In this document: in pieces, positions 6,937 through 16,124 of the stretch
Position numbering within the stretch: the stretch's first letter is position 1
Layout of the letters: each line of letters starts with the position of its first letter
DNA from: Pseudonocardia sediminis
GTDB taxonomy: Bacteria > Actinomycetota > Actinomycetes > Mycobacteriales > Pseudonocardiaceae
Reading direction: 5' to 3'
NCBI RefSeq assembly: GCF_004217185.1
Contig: NZ_SHKL01000001.1
Location: forward strand, 4,648,001 to 4,712,000
DNA: 64,000 nt
Position numbers and translations under genes: made by a program
Notes under the pieces: model-generated
Databases searched by the model: none
The model's input: the letters and a program-made list of their open reading frames with translations, nothing else
What the model was told of the DNA's origin: nothing

Positions 6937-7497
6937 TTACGCGACCCTCTGCAAGGTCAGGAACGACGGCGGATACAGGCTCGACGCGAGGATGTTGGAC
7001 GAATTCTGCGCCCACACCAGCTGCAGCGTTCCGGCAGCCGACGGGCGGAACAGGCCACGCGGGCAGGCGACGGTCACCAAGCCGCCCGAACACCCGAGCG
7101 CGATGGTGTTCCCCGCACCGATCGCCGTGACACCGACGGTCTGCAGAGACCCGGCCGTGGTCATAGCCGTACCGGAAGCGTCCATGCCGTTGGCGCTCCA
7201 CAGGATCGACGCCATCGCCGGGCCCGTGAACCCGATCTTCACATCCGAGATCGTCGGACCGTTGTAGCGGATCAGGCCGTCCAGTAGATACGTCGCACCG
7301 GCCGACACCGAGAACGCCATCCCTGCCGCGTTGACCGGGGTTGTGGACGCGACCACATCGGCCTGCGACGCGAGCTCGACGTACCGAGTCAGGCCCGGGG
7401 CGTCCCCCGTCGGCAGGTCGTCGGCCGGGATCGTGTCCCCCACCGGCATCTCCCGCAACTGCCCGCCGATCAACACCAGCGGGTTACGTGCAGCCAC
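6937..7497 (-). CDS. Probable virion tail/baseplate protein
   Basis: A 186-residue protein. The N-terminal 30 residues (LVLIGGQLREMPVGDTIPADDL) form a short adaptor often seen at the start of actinophage tail accessory proteins. The rest is rich in small residues and beta-forming segments, like a jelly-roll or receptor-binding head (GATYLLDGLIRYNGPTISDV, LQLVWAQNSS). It lies in a run of four similar-sized genes after the large minor tail protein. Assignment is by position and composition. Confidence 0.55.
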   Translation of the reverse strand: MAARNPLVLIGGQLREMPVGDTIPADDLPTGDAPGLTRYVELASQADVVASTTPVNAAGMAFSVSAGATYLLDGLIRYNGPTISDVKIGFTGPAMASILWSANGMDASGTAMTTAGSLQTVGVTAIGAGNTIALGCSGGLVTVACPRGLFRPSAAGTLQLVWAQNSSNILASSLYPPSFLTLQRVA

Positions 7498-7500
7498 TGG

Positions 7501-8013
7501 TCAGGACCGCAGAACCGGGGTGCCGTAGTTGAAGTTCAGGCAGGTCGCCGAGACCGCGAGGCCGACGACCTGGACGAGCTGACCGGCCGCCGTCGGGGCC
7601 GTGGCAGTGCTGCCGCCAGCAGTCGTCGGCGAAAGGTAGGCGACGCCCGGCGAGAGACCGGTGACAGCGGTGTTGCTGCCTTCGTAGTAGCAGGTGGCCG
7701 TCGCGTTGGCTGCCACCGCCGTCAGCACGAAACAGTGCGCTTCCTTGCCTGCCGTGGACCCGTCCGCCTTGCGGACACGGAACTGACCGCTCGACGACCA
7801 CACGTTCACCAAGTCCCCGGCCGCGAGAGCCTCCGACGCGATGATCTGCGCCGTGTCCGCGCCGATACCGGTCGGCATCAGATTGGCGGCGAGCTTTCCA
7901 GACCCGTCCGTAGCCACGATCTTTCCCGCGTCTCCCGAGCCAGCAGACGATGCGATCGCCTCCGTCTCGGCGAGACCACCGGACGCGGCCAGGCGAATGT
8001 ACTTGTCGGGCAC
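7501..8013 (-). CDS. Probable tail fibre/minor tail protein
   Basis: A 170-residue protein that starts MPDKYIRLAASGGLAETEAI and is composed of Ala/Gly/Thr-rich short beta segments. GKIVATDGSGKLAANLMPTG resembles the N-terminal attachment segment of phage tail fibres and head fibres, and the C-terminal part (about 70-170) looks like a carbohydrate-binding or hydrolytic-tip domain. No enzyme motif is seen. It is tightly spaced with its neighbours. Confidence 0.55.
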   Translation of the reverse strand: MPDKYIRLAASGGLAETEAIASSAGSGDAGKIVATDGSGKLAANLMPTGIGADTAQIIASEALAAGDLVNVWSSSGQFRVRKADGSTAGKEAHCFVLTAVAANATATCYYEGSNTAVTGLSPGVAYLSPTTAGGSTATAPTAAGQLVQVVGLAVSATCLNFNYGTPVLRS

Positions 8014-8025
8014 GATGAATCTCCC

Positions 8026-8553
8026 TTACGGCGCCAGAACAACGGACTGGAAGCGGTCCACAAACACACTCGTCGGGGACGTAGCGGTGCCGACCTGCGC
8101 GACGAACATGAACCGAGGACGAGACGGGGCCGCCTGAGTCAGCCGCCCCTCCTCGGAGAGGTAGACGGGGCCGACCGTCCACGACCACGACGGCTCGTCG
8201 ATCGGGCCGCGGGTCACGACCTCCACCAGCCCGCCGGCCGACGCAGCACCAGCGGTGAGCCACAGTGGCGCCCACCGGTCCAGCATCCGGTTCGACGCGG
8301 CGTAGCGGACCGACCCGTCCGGGAGCGGAGTCACCACACGATGCCCCGACAAGTCCACAGCGGCGGTGGCCTGCATGCTCAGGGTGCGGGTGCTCGACAC
8401 GCCGGGAGCGCCCACCACGGGAACCACAGCAACCGAACCCAAGACCGGGGCAGCAGTCGCAGCCATGGGCGGGCCGGGAGACGACACAGTCACCGACGTG
8501 GAGGACGGTGGAGCCAGGTGGATCGGCGGCAACCCAGAACCCATCTCACGCAT
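8026..8553 (-). CDS. Probable minor tail protein
   Basis: A 175-residue protein, ATG at 8553 overlapping the preceding stop (ATGCGTGA). The N-terminal 45 residues are Pro/Val/Ala-rich, then a beta-rich body (TLSMQATAAVDLSGHRVV, GPIDEPSWSWTVGPVYL). It shares the short-strand composition of neighbouring tail proteins. No enzyme motif is visible. Confidence 0.5.
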   Translation of the reverse strand: MREMGSGLPPIHLAPPSSTSVTVSSPGPPMAATAAPVLGSVAVVPVVGAPGVSSTRTLSMQATAAVDLSGHRVVTPLPDGSVRYAASNRMLDRWAPLWLTAGAASAGGLVEVVTRGPIDEPSWSWTVGPVYLSEEGRLTQAAPSRPRFMFVAQVGTATSPTSVFVDRFQSVVLAP

Positions 8554-8860
8554 AGACAACCGAGCCCTTCCCCCACAGCTCCGGGCGGCCATCACGGATG
8601 TAGAACAAGCGGGCCTGCTTCATGCCAGCAGCGACCGCAGCGTTCACCTGCGACGGGGAAACCGACCACGTGAACGACGCCCCATCCACGGCGGCAGCCC
8701 ACACGATCGGGGCGTTACTACCAGACGACGTCAGCCGCAGCTCCGCGGACGAGCCCTGCGGCCACAGGTCGTCGTCGTTCACCACCGACGCCGTGAACCA
8801 CGAATCCTTGCTCAGGTAGACGGTGAGCGCTTGAGGCTGGTAGCCGAGAGAGAGCGTCAC
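8546..8860 (-). CDS. Small structural-like protein (minor tail)
   Basis: A 104-residue protein that looks like a single beta-sandwich (LTVYLSKDSWFTASVVNDDD, SSAELRLTSSGSNAPIVW, ASFTWSVSPSQVNAAV). GTG start with AAAGGTGA upstream. Small proteins of this layout lie among baseplate and tail genes of actinophages; position supports a virion role. Confidence 0.5.
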   Translation of the reverse strand: MTLSLGYQPQALTVYLSKDSWFTASVVNDDDLWPQGSSAELRLTSSGSNAPIVWAAAVDGASFTWSVSPSQVNAAVAAGMKQARLFYIRDGRPELWGKGSVVYA

Positions 8861-8881
8861 GCCGTCACCTTTCAGCCGTTC

Positions 8882-9133
8882 CTACTGCCGGGAGATGTGG
8901 TCTTCCCGCTCGTTCGCTGCCTCGAGGTCCCGGGCTTCCTGCTCTGCTAGGAGGTCCGAACGACAACGCCACGCCAGGGCGGTCATCCCGGCCAGGAACA
9001 GGAACGGACCGAGGCCGAACACCGCGACGAGCGCCGACGGGGCCATGATCAGCGCTACGGCCAGGATGGCCAGAGCGACGGCGGACAGAACCCCGAAGAG
9101 ACCTATCGCGATCGTGTAGGCACGTACGGTCAT
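8882..9133 (-). CDS. Two-helix membrane protein
   Basis: An 83-residue protein with two transmembrane segments (about 5-30 and 35-54) and a charged coiled C-terminus (LLAEQEARDLEAANERED). The size and topology resemble small holin-like proteins, but it lies inside the tail gene cluster rather than beside the endolysin, so the role is open. Confidence 0.5.
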   Translation of the reverse strand: MTVRAYTIAIGLFGVLSAVALAILAVALIMAPSALVAVFGLGPFLFLAGMTALAWRCRSDLLAEQEARDLEAANEREDHISRQ

Positions 9134-9168
9134 ACGGGACTAACGCTCGCAAACCCGCGCCGTGACGG

Positions 9169-9480
9169 TCACACGTTGCTCAACGAGTTCCACATGCCCG
9201 TGACCGCCGCGATGATCTGCGCATCCGTGATACCGGCCTGCGCCGTCGGGCCGGCGGCAACGATCGTGGGGTCCGTGACAACCAGCGCCGCGTACTGCGT
9301 GAACATGTCCAGCCCCTGTAGCACGATCGAACGGGCGAATGCGACGCGCTGTTCCTTGCCGGTTGTACCCGTCTCGGTCACGACTTTGCGGGCTACAAAG
9401 TAGAACGCCAGAGCCACCCGCCGCTGGAACGTCGAGTCCTGCGCGATCGTGGCCGCGCCGTCCAGCGTCAAAGATGCCAC
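9169..9480 (-). CDS. Small protein following large minor tail gene
   Basis: A 103-residue protein started at GTG 9480 because AGGAGG lies 6 nt upstream; the longer frame reads antisense-like Arg/Ser/Pro-rich sequence inside the preceding gene. It is mainly helical (DSTFQRRVALAFYFVARKVV, AFARSIVLQGLDMFTQYAAL). Its position just after the large minor tail gene suggests a virion or assembly role. No family is recognised. Confidence 0.5.
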   Translation of the reverse strand: MASLTLDGAATIAQDSTFQRRVALAFYFVARKVVTETGTTGKEQRVAFARSIVLQGLDMFTQYAALVVTDPTIVAAGPTAQAGITDAQIIAAVTGMWNSLSNV

Positions 9481-9490
9481 GGTGCGCCTC

Positions 9491-12400
9491 CTAGAAGTTC
9501 GGGCCGAGGTAATGCACCGACATCTCGGTGAGGATGCCGTTCGCCGAGGGGGCGAAAGTGCAGGACGCGTTACTCCAATTGCCGAAATAGAGAATGTCTC
9601 CGGCCACAAGAGGGACCACCCGGTTCGCCTGCGTTGGGGATCCGTCCGTGCCGTTGGCGTTGAACTGGCGGATGTCGCGGGCCACCGACGATCCCGATGT
9701 CCGCGCGTTCTTCGTCACGAACCCCACGATGTTCGCTGTCGCGTTCGTCGAGGCTTGAAAGATCGTCTTGTAGTCGACCAGGTAGTTCCCGCTGACCGGG
9801 ATGGTGATGTTCGTGAACGTCGCCGCGCTCGTGCTGATCGCAGCCATCCCGTAGATGTCCGCGGTGACCACCCAGTCGCCCTGCGCGTAGACGTCCGTGG
9901 AAGCAGTGAGAGACACCGTGGCGTTGAGCCGGATCCGGCAGTACGGAACCCGGCCCATCGGGTAGACCTGGCCGGCGTCGTCGATGATGTGCGGCGTGGA
10001 CTTCCCGCCGCGGCGGAGCGTGAAGTTCCGCAACACAGCCGTAGGCGGGGTGCGCGGGATGGGGTCGGCGACAGCGGTCCGGAACGTCGCCACCGTGCCC
10101 AGCCACGCCTGCGCAGACGACATCGTGACCGCCGACGACACAGCGCCAGTCGCCGTAGCTACCTTCGACGCGACCGCGTAACCGTGCCCCGCTGCGCCGT
10201 TCCCGGACGCAACGATCATGAACCCGTTTGTCGGGTTCTTCCACGTCCCGCTTGAACCGATCGTCGGGGACGCCCACGCTGCGATCTGTAGCTCGTTCGC
10301 CTGGACTGTCGTGCCCGTGGTGCCGCTGTTCGCGGTCGACCCACTGCCGCTGTTGTTCGCGGAAACATCCAGTGTGCTGCCAGGCGCGATGCCCGAGTAC
10401 TCGAACAGGCCGACAGCCCACCGAGGGGACAAGGTCGCCGAAAACGACTCGGACGATCTCGAGGTAGCAGCCCCGGGCGACACGTAGTAGAGCAGCAGCT
10501 TCGACGTACCCGATGTGACACCGTCGATATAAGTCCACCCCGATGGAACGGTGACCTGCGGCGCGCCTGACCCGCCCGACGACGCCACCACGTACACCGA
10601 CATCACGAGCAAGTTCCCGGGCTTCGTCGCCGACGTCCACTTCGGGGTGATCGCCGACGCCGGCCCGGAGTCGATCCACGAACGGGACTGCCGCAGAGTC
10701 GGTTTCTGAAAACCGGTGGCGGGCTGCTCGCACAGGTCGAGGTAGTCGGACTCGATCTGGGAGCCGTTCCCGAACTCGATCCGGCCAGAGAGGTACGCGT
10801 TGGACTGGCCCGTCGCCGGATCCCGGGACAGGGCGAAGCCTGTGTTGACGCCGTCCCAGTACAGCAGCGGCGTGACCGCGTCGCCGATCTCCGTGCGCCA
10901 CCCGTTCGGGTCGCCCGCAATCAGAGTGTTCACCAAGACCAGCAGGGCCTCGAGCTTGTCCGCCGTCACCGAACCGGCCTGGATCGCACCCGCCGTCACC
11001 GAGTTCGCGGCCAACTTGTCCGCCGTCACAGCCAGCGCCGCGATCTTCTCCGCGATCACCGACGCAGCGACCAGCTTCTCCGTCGACACCGACCCAGCGG
11101 CCAGGTTCGCGGCCTGCACCCCGCCGGCGACGATGTTCGTCGACGTCACCGAATCCGCGGCGAGCTTCCCCGCAACGATCGAGTTCGAGATGATCTCGTT
11201 CGCGCCGATCGTGTTCGCAGCGACCGTGCCGGCGGTGACCGCATTCGCTGCGATCTTCCCGGCCACCACCGAGTTCGCGGCGAGCTCCGTCGCCCCGACC
11301 ACACCCGCCGAGATCGTCCCAGCAGTGATGGCGTTCGCCGCAACCTTCCCTGCGACCACACTGTTCGCCGACAACTCCGCCGACCCAACAGCGCCATCCT
11401 GGATCGCCGGAGCCGTGACAGCGTTCGCGGCGATCTTCGAGGCATCCACCGCGCCAGACGCGAGCTTGCTGGTGTCGACCGCGCTACCGGCGATCGTCGT
11501 TCCCGTCACAGCGCCGTTCTGGATGTGCGCCGTCCCGATCGCCCCGGACCCGATAGCCCCCGACCCGAGCGGCAGCGACACCCACGACGAACCGTTCCAG
11601 CGGGACACCGCGTTCCCGGCGGACGTGTTGAACCACAAGTCCCCCACCGACACGCCCGTAGGGGCGGCGGCCTGGTAGAACGCCTGGATCTTCCCGTCCG
11701 CCGTCGACTGCGCCGTCTGCGCGTTGACCAGCGCCGCCGCGATCCGAGTGTCCGACACCAGCACCCACGTGGACCCGGACCAGCGGTACAACTTGTTCGC
11801 GTCGTCCGTGTCCAGCCACAGATCGCCGGTGTTCGCACCCGACGGTGACGACGCCTGGTAGTAGACGGTGACCTTGCCGTCGACAGCGGCCTCAGCGCCC
11901 GCAGCCGCCGACAGAGCGTTCGCGGCATCCGTCTGCGCCTGCTGAGCCGACGCCAAAGCGGCAGCCACGCCCTGGTCGTTGACCGCGACCCAACCCGACC
12001 CGGAGTAGCGGTACAGCTTGTTCTGGTCGTCGGAGTCAGCCCACAGAGACCCCTGAGCAATCGTCCCAGTAGGCGCCGAAGCCTGGTAGAAGGTGGCGAT
12101 CGAGCCGATGTCCGCGGCCGTGAACGTCACTTTCGCCGGCGTGATCGACCCGTCCACGATCTTCGTCGCGTCCACCGAGCCGTTCGCCAGCTTCGACAGG
12201 TCCACGACCTGATTCCCGAGCTGCGCCGTACCGACTGCCCCCGCGGCCAGTTTCGCCTGCGTGACCGCATTCGCCGCTAGCTTCGTCTCGGTGACAAGCC
12301 CGTCCAGGATCTCCGTCGCCACCACTGGCTGCGGACGGGCAGGGCCGGCCACAAACGACGGCTCCGACGCCACACCCGACGTGTTGTAGGCGATCAGGAC

Positions 12401-12856
12401 GCACCAGTGGTCCGTCTCCGGCAACGGCGCAACCGGCATCGTCGCCGCACCCAGGAAGTGGCCGACGACGTTCCCGTCCGACGGGATGAACGCCTGCCCG
12501 ACCGGAGACACGAACACCTTGACGTGCGTGAAGTCCGACGGGGCCTGGCCGGCGAACTCGCCGTTCCAAGTGACCGCGACACCGTTGACCGTGCCCGTCA
12601 GCTGCGGGGTGTTCGGGCGAGGAGGGGCGGTGCCGTTGACCGCGAACCAGCCGAACTTGCCATCGACCTGAGCGCCGATACCGACCCGCTGTACACCGTT
12701 GTCGGTGAACCACAGCGTTCCGTTGTCGACGCTCGAGTTCCCCAACTGAGAGGCCCGCTGCCCTGCTTTGAGGGTGTCGACCTCGCGGCGGAGCTCGGCG
12801 AGTTCACGGACCAGGGTCCGGGTTGCCGGATCGGCGATTCGGGACGCGTCGACCAC
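9491..12856 (-). CDS. Large minor tail protein with three kinds of repeats
   Basis: An 1121-residue protein, start GTG 12856 with GAGG upstream. An N-terminal helix (RTLVRELAELRREVDTLK) and fibronectin-like region are followed by three copies of a roughly 55-60-residue unit containing YQASAPTG...GDLWxDTDDxNKLYRWSGSxWV (about residues 260-450). Next comes a long series of about 10-residue units of the AANAVTAGTI type (about 470-650), likely a trimeric fibrous shaft, and then globular C-terminal domains that could contact the host. It follows the hub-like gene, as host-recognition minor tail proteins usually do in actinophages. Confidence 0.75.
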   Translation of the reverse strand: MVDASRIADPATRTLVRELAELRREVDTLKAGQRASQLGNSSVDNGTLWFTDNGVQRVGIGAQVDGKFGWFAVNGTAPPRPNTPQLTGTVNGVAVTWNGEFAGQAPSDFTHVKVFVSPVGQAFIPSDGNVVGHFLGAATMPVAPLPETDHWCVLIAYNTSGVASEPSFVAGPARPQPVVATEILDGLVTETKLAANAVTQAKLAAGAVGTAQLGNQVVDLSKLANGSVDATKIVDGSITPAKVTFTAADIGSIATFYQASAPTGTIAQGSLWADSDDQNKLYRYSGSGWVAVNDQGVAAALASAQQAQTDAANALSAAAGAEAAVDGKVTVYYQASSPSGANTGDLWLDTDDANKLYRWSGSTWVLVSDTRIAAALVNAQTAQSTADGKIQAFYQAAAPTGVSVGDLWFNTSAGNAVSRWNGSSWVSLPLGSGAIGSGAIGTAHIQNGAVTGTTIAGSAVDTSKLASGAVDASKIAANAVTAPAIQDGAVGSAELSANSVVAGKVAANAITAGTISAGVVGATELAANSVVAGKIAANAVTAGTVAANTIGANEIISNSIVAGKLAADSVTSTNIVAGGVQAANLAAGSVSTEKLVAASVIAEKIAALAVTADKLAANSVTAGAIQAGSVTADKLEALLVLVNTLIAGDPNGWRTEIGDAVTPLLYWDGVNTGFALSRDPATGQSNAYLSGRIEFGNGSQIESDYLDLCEQPATGFQKPTLRQSRSWIDSGPASAITPKWTSATKPGNLLVMSVYVVASSGGSGAPQVTVPSGWTYIDGVTSGTSKLLLYYVSPGAATSRSSESFSATLSPRWAVGLFEYSGIAPGSTLDVSANNSGSGSTANSGTTGTTVQANELQIAAWASPTIGSSGTWKNPTNGFMIVASGNGAAGHGYAVASKVATATGAVSSAVTMSSAQAWLGTVATFRTAVADPIPRTPPTAVLRNFTLRRGGKSTPHIIDDAGQVYPMGRVPYCRIRLNATVSLTASTDVYAQGDWVVTADIYGMAAISTSAATFTNITIPVSGNYLVDYKTIFQASTNATANIVGFVTKNARTSGSSVARDIRQFNANGTDGSPTQANRVVPLVAGDILYFGNWSNASCTFAPSANGILTEMSVHYLGPNF

Positions 12857-12903
12857 CGCCACCTCGCATCCATCGCAGCCGGGGGGAGTCGCAGTGGGGG
12901 CGT

Positions 12904-14100
12904 CTAGAAGGTGGAACTGGACCGCAGCGCGAGCTTCACCGACTCGGAGGCCGGGGTGTACACGATCGACAGGACCCGCTGCTTCAACTGCAGATAGCCC
13001 AGCCACGGGATGTCCGCCGCAACCGGCACGTCATCCCCAACGTCGTATGAGCCGAGCGACGCGTTCGGGTGCCTCGCGTGCACGGTCACCTCAGTGACGT
13101 CGGCCAAAGCCTGACGACGGTTCAGCTCGTCCAAGGCGATAGCGTTCGCGGCCTGGATCGAGTCGATCGTCTTGTCCTCGACCACCACGACACGGCGCAG
13201 CCGGTTCCTCAGCGGACGTGACGCCTCACCGCGGATCCGCGCCGTCCCCTCGCCCTTACCGAGGACGACGACGTGCGAGGCGTACCGGTCGTCGGGCTCT
13301 TCCGGCCCGATCGCGGCGATGATGTTTTCCTCCTGCGCGAACCGCACACCCGTGGGTGTCGTGCCGATCCGCGGGTATCCCAACTCGATCCAGTGGATGA
13401 CGTCGGTCTTCGCCGCGTTCCAGGCGCACCGCTCCACGAAATCGAACGGGGTCTCCTTCGCGAGCGACTCGATCTCGGACTGGCAGTCCTTGTGCTCCCA
13501 CCAGTCCAGCGCCGAGTACGGGCCGGCGGTGAAGTCCACCTGGCTCGTCGTCGTGTCGGTCGTAGTGGTTCCGGTGGTCGCGCCATCAGCGCTTGCGGTG
13601 AAGGAAACTTCCTTCTTCGGTGTCCCCACCTGCGCATCGGTCTCGCCGACGACGGTGACGCCGAGGTTGCTCGCCGGGTAGGACTGCAACTCAGCCCAGA
13701 TAGCGCGGACGATGTCGGCCGGATCCAAGCCCAACCCCACACCGGTCTCCCCCGACGCGGAGTCCGTACCCGAAAGCAGGAACTTCCCCAAGTAGGGGAT
13801 GCCCTTCGCGTACGCAGACGGGCCGGCCGCATCCAACGTGAGCGTCTCGTCGGCGTCGATCTGCGCGGGCTGCAAAATCCCCGACGCCCGGATCACCCCG
13901 TCCTCCTCGACGTGAATCCACGTCGCCCACGGCTCAAGCCCGATGTCGCGGATGTCGCGGAGCTCAGCCGGGAAGTTTCCGGAGATCGCGGTCGGCCCGG
14001 ACAGATTCCACTGCACAGTCAAGTCGCTGACCCGGATGTCCCAGTGCAGGAACCGCTTCGTCAAGATGTCCTGGGCGATGACTCTCGTCGACTCCGGCAC
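12904..14100 (-). CDS. Minor tail/tail hub protein (ReqiPepy6 gp37-like family)
   Basis: A 398-residue protein with the layout of the siphovirus ReqiPepy6 gp37-like/Tal N-terminal family: an early strand-rich domain (FLHWDIRVSDLTVQWNLSGP, WIHVEEDGVIRASGILQP), a mid insertion rich in Thr, and a late region with VHARHPNASLGSYDVGDDVP that closes the hub fold. Such proteins form the tail hub below the Dit ring. It lies four bases downstream of the preceding minor tail gene and upstream of the fibre-like protein. Confidence 0.7.
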   Translation of the reverse strand: MPESTRVIAQDILTKRFLHWDIRVSDLTVQWNLSGPTAISGNFPAELRDIRDIGLEPWATWIHVEEDGVIRASGILQPAQIDADETLTLDAAGPSAYAKGIPYLGKFLLSGTDSASGETGVGLGLDPADIVRAIWAELQSYPASNLGVTVVGETDAQVGTPKKEVSFTASADGATTGTTTTDTTTSQVDFTAGPYSALDWWEHKDCQSEIESLAKETPFDFVERCAWNAAKTDVIHWIELGYPRIGTTPTGVRFAQEENIIAAIGPEEPDDRYASHVVVLGKGEGTARIRGEASRPLRNRLRRVVVVEDKTIDSIQAANAIALDELNRRQALADVTEVTVHARHPNASLGSYDVGDDVPVAADIPWLGYLQLKQRVLSIVYTPASESVKLALRSSSTF

Positions 14101-14103
14101 CGG

Positions 14104-15165
14104 CTAGTCCGGGTACCTCTGGAAGAAAACATTCAGCCGAGACGTGGTGCCGGCCTTCGCGTCCATTCGTCCCGGCCCGTTGTAGTAGTGCCGCATCTGC
14201 AGGCGGAACGTCACGACCCGCCCCCTGATGCTCGAGGGGACAGCGAACGTGCCCCCATAGGGGATCGTGTGGCGGGCCGGGACCTGCCCGTAGTCCAACG
14301 CCACCGTCAGCGGAGCCTGCGCCGACCCGTTCACCGTCATCCAGATCTCGCCGAAGATGTCGCCGTTCAAGATCTGCGCGCCGTAGACCGCAGCGTCGAT
14401 GTCCATGCTGGTCGCCCAAGACGGGATCGGCACATCCCACGTGGCGGCGGCCGGCCAGCTCTGCGTCGCCGTGGTGTTCGCGTTCAGGTAGTTGTGAACG
14501 GTGTCGGACGACGGATAGTTCGCGTCCCGCGCCGACGGCTTGAACTGCACATAGCTCGACTGCGCGATCGGGGGCGGGGTCACTGGCGGGTTGTCAATAA
14601 TGACTGTGCGGGTACCGCCGAGCGTTGCGAGAGACCTCAGGTCCGTGATGTGCGACTGCTGCACGATCCCGGTGCTCGCTGGCCGAGTGATCCGAGCCAG
14701 GGTGATAGCCGACCAGCCGCCCTCTGTGGGTCGCTGCGCGATGTCCCACGTCGTCGAGGCGACCCCTTCAATGACCTCGATGAACGCGTACGGACCGTCG
14801 ATGGCGGCCTGCCCCGTGGGCGTCGCCCACGACCCGGCCCCGGACACGTAGGGGTCTTTGATGACGAGAATGACGAGATCTGACCGACCGCCCGACGACG
14901 TCGTCGGGGACACCGTCACTTGCTCTGCCACATCGAACTTGCCCGCGTACCCCTCGTAGTTGCTGGCGAGGTGTTTCGCGCGGACCATGTATGCACCAGG
15001 CATCGCCTGAACCGCCGCCCCAGGCGTACCCAATGCCTTGATGGCGCAGTCGGCGGTCCCCAGAACGCCCTGAACCCCGGTCGTCAGCCCGTAGGCGAGG
15101 AGCCGGATCGACGCCGGAGTGTGCAGGGCGTTCTGGCCGATGTAGATCGGGTTGGGCAAAGCCAC
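14104..15165 (-). CDS. Minor tail protein
   Basis: A 353-residue protein. The N-terminal 200 residues (MALPNPIYIGQNALHTPASI, YAFIEVIEGVASTTWDIA, AITLARITRPASTGIVQ) match the general layout of actinophage upper-baseplate proteins. The C-terminal 140 residues look like a beta-sandwich, possibly carbohydrate-binding (TVHNYLNANTTATQSWPAAA). It sits between the Dit-like and hub-like genes. The specific role is inferred from synteny. Confidence 0.6.
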   Translation of the reverse strand: MALPNPIYIGQNALHTPASIRLLAYGLTTGVQGVLGTADCAIKALGTPGAAVQAMPGAYMVRAKHLASNYEGYAGKFDVAEQVTVSPTTSSGGRSDLVILVIKDPYVSGAGSWATPTGQAAIDGPYAFIEVIEGVASTTWDIAQRPTEGGWSAITLARITRPASTGIVQQSHITDLRSLATLGGTRTVIIDNPPVTPPPIAQSSYVQFKPSARDANYPSSDTVHNYLNANTTATQSWPAAATWDVPIPSWATSMDIDAAVYGAQILNGDIFGEIWMTVNGSAQAPLTVALDYGQVPARHTIPYGGTFAVPSSIRGRVVTFRLQMRHYYNGPGRMDAKAGTTSRLNVFFQRYPD

Positions 15166-15227
15166 GCCGAACCTCCTGGGAGTAGCGGGTCACGGCACGG
15201 CGGAAGGCGCCAAGAACGAAAGGAGCG

Positions 15228-16124
15228 CTAGTACGTGGAGTGCGCGGGACGGACAGACGTCGTCACCGAAGAAGTGCCAGTCGGATCGAACCCGCGGAGC
15301 AGGACCTGGGCCGTGCCCGGAGGGACACGCATCTGCGAGAGCCGTTGCGACGTCGCAGTGAAGTCACCGGCGAAGTTCGCGCCGTCACTGACCCGACGAA
15401 CACCTCGAGCCCACGGCGTCGGCTCGACCGTGATGGCCTGGTCGTAGGCGATCGTCGTGTTCAACGTCGCCGACCACATGCCGACGAGCTCGATCGTGGG
15501 CTGCTGGATCGGGCCGCGCACCGTCCACGACAACCACGCAGGCTTCGACCCGGACACACTCAGCTGCCCCGAAGCGATCCCGGCAGTGGTAGCCGCCCAT
15601 CCCCCGGTCTGCGGGCCGATCAGCCCGCCCAACTGGGCCGGCACGAACGGCACCACAAGCTGAGCAGTGCTGTCGCCGTAGTAGAGATTGTCGACCGTGT
15701 TGAACTCGGCGACGTAGTCGATCCGGCCCTGATGATCGAACGTCGACGTCGGAGCGAGCTTCCCCGTGCGACCGTAGACGCGTCGCGGCTCGCCGGCCCA
15801 GTTCCAGCGCAGAACCGAGACGGCGCCCGGGACGCTGCGGACAGACTCCGCGTCCCAAGCAGCCTCGAGCGCAGCCGCCGCGGCCCTACCCTCAGCCTTC
15901 GTGTAACAGTCGACCGTGATCTCGAGGGTGATCGTCCGCCCCCCCCGATGGCCCCGACCCCAGATCTGGCCATCAGCACGGGGTGCGTTCGTCGGGTCGT
16001 CCCGGACATCGGCCTCACCGAACTCGGGTGTGCCGACGATGTACTTCGTGCCGTCCCGGAACTGGCCGCGACCCATCAACAACGACCCGTCGAGCTCCCA
16101 CTGGCGGTCGAGCAGCACAGCCAT
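15228..16124 (-). CDS. Distal tail protein (Dit-like) minor tail protein
   Basis: A 298-residue protein directly after the tape measure, the standard place for the distal tail hub. The pattern RGGRTITLEITVDCYTKAEG...ALEAAW is typical of the N-terminal Dit domain, followed by VYGRTGKLAPTSTFDHQGRI and a C-terminal galectin-like region (WLSWTVRGPIQQPTIELVGM). The start shares a base with the tape-measure stop. Confidence 0.7.
   Translation of the reverse strand: MAVLLDRQWELDGSLLMGRGQFRDGTKYIVGTPEFGEADVRDDPTNAPRADGQIWGRGHRGGRTITLEITVDCYTKAEGRAAAAALEAAWDAESVRSVPGAVSVLRWNWAGEPRRVYGRTGKLAPTSTFDHQGRIDYVAEFNTVDNLYYGDSTAQLVVPFVPAQLGGLIGPQTGGWAATTAGIASGQLSVSGSKPAWLSWTVRGPIQQPTIELVGMWSATLNTTIAYDQAITVEPTPWARGVRRVSDGANFAGDFTATSQRLSQMRVPPGTAQVLLRGFDPTGTSSVTTSVRPAHSTY

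Noticed and set aside
12036-13006. Alternative upstream start for the large minor tail gene at 13006
   Set aside because: This would overlap the hub gene by 100 nt; GTG at 12856 has a ribosome site and little gap.
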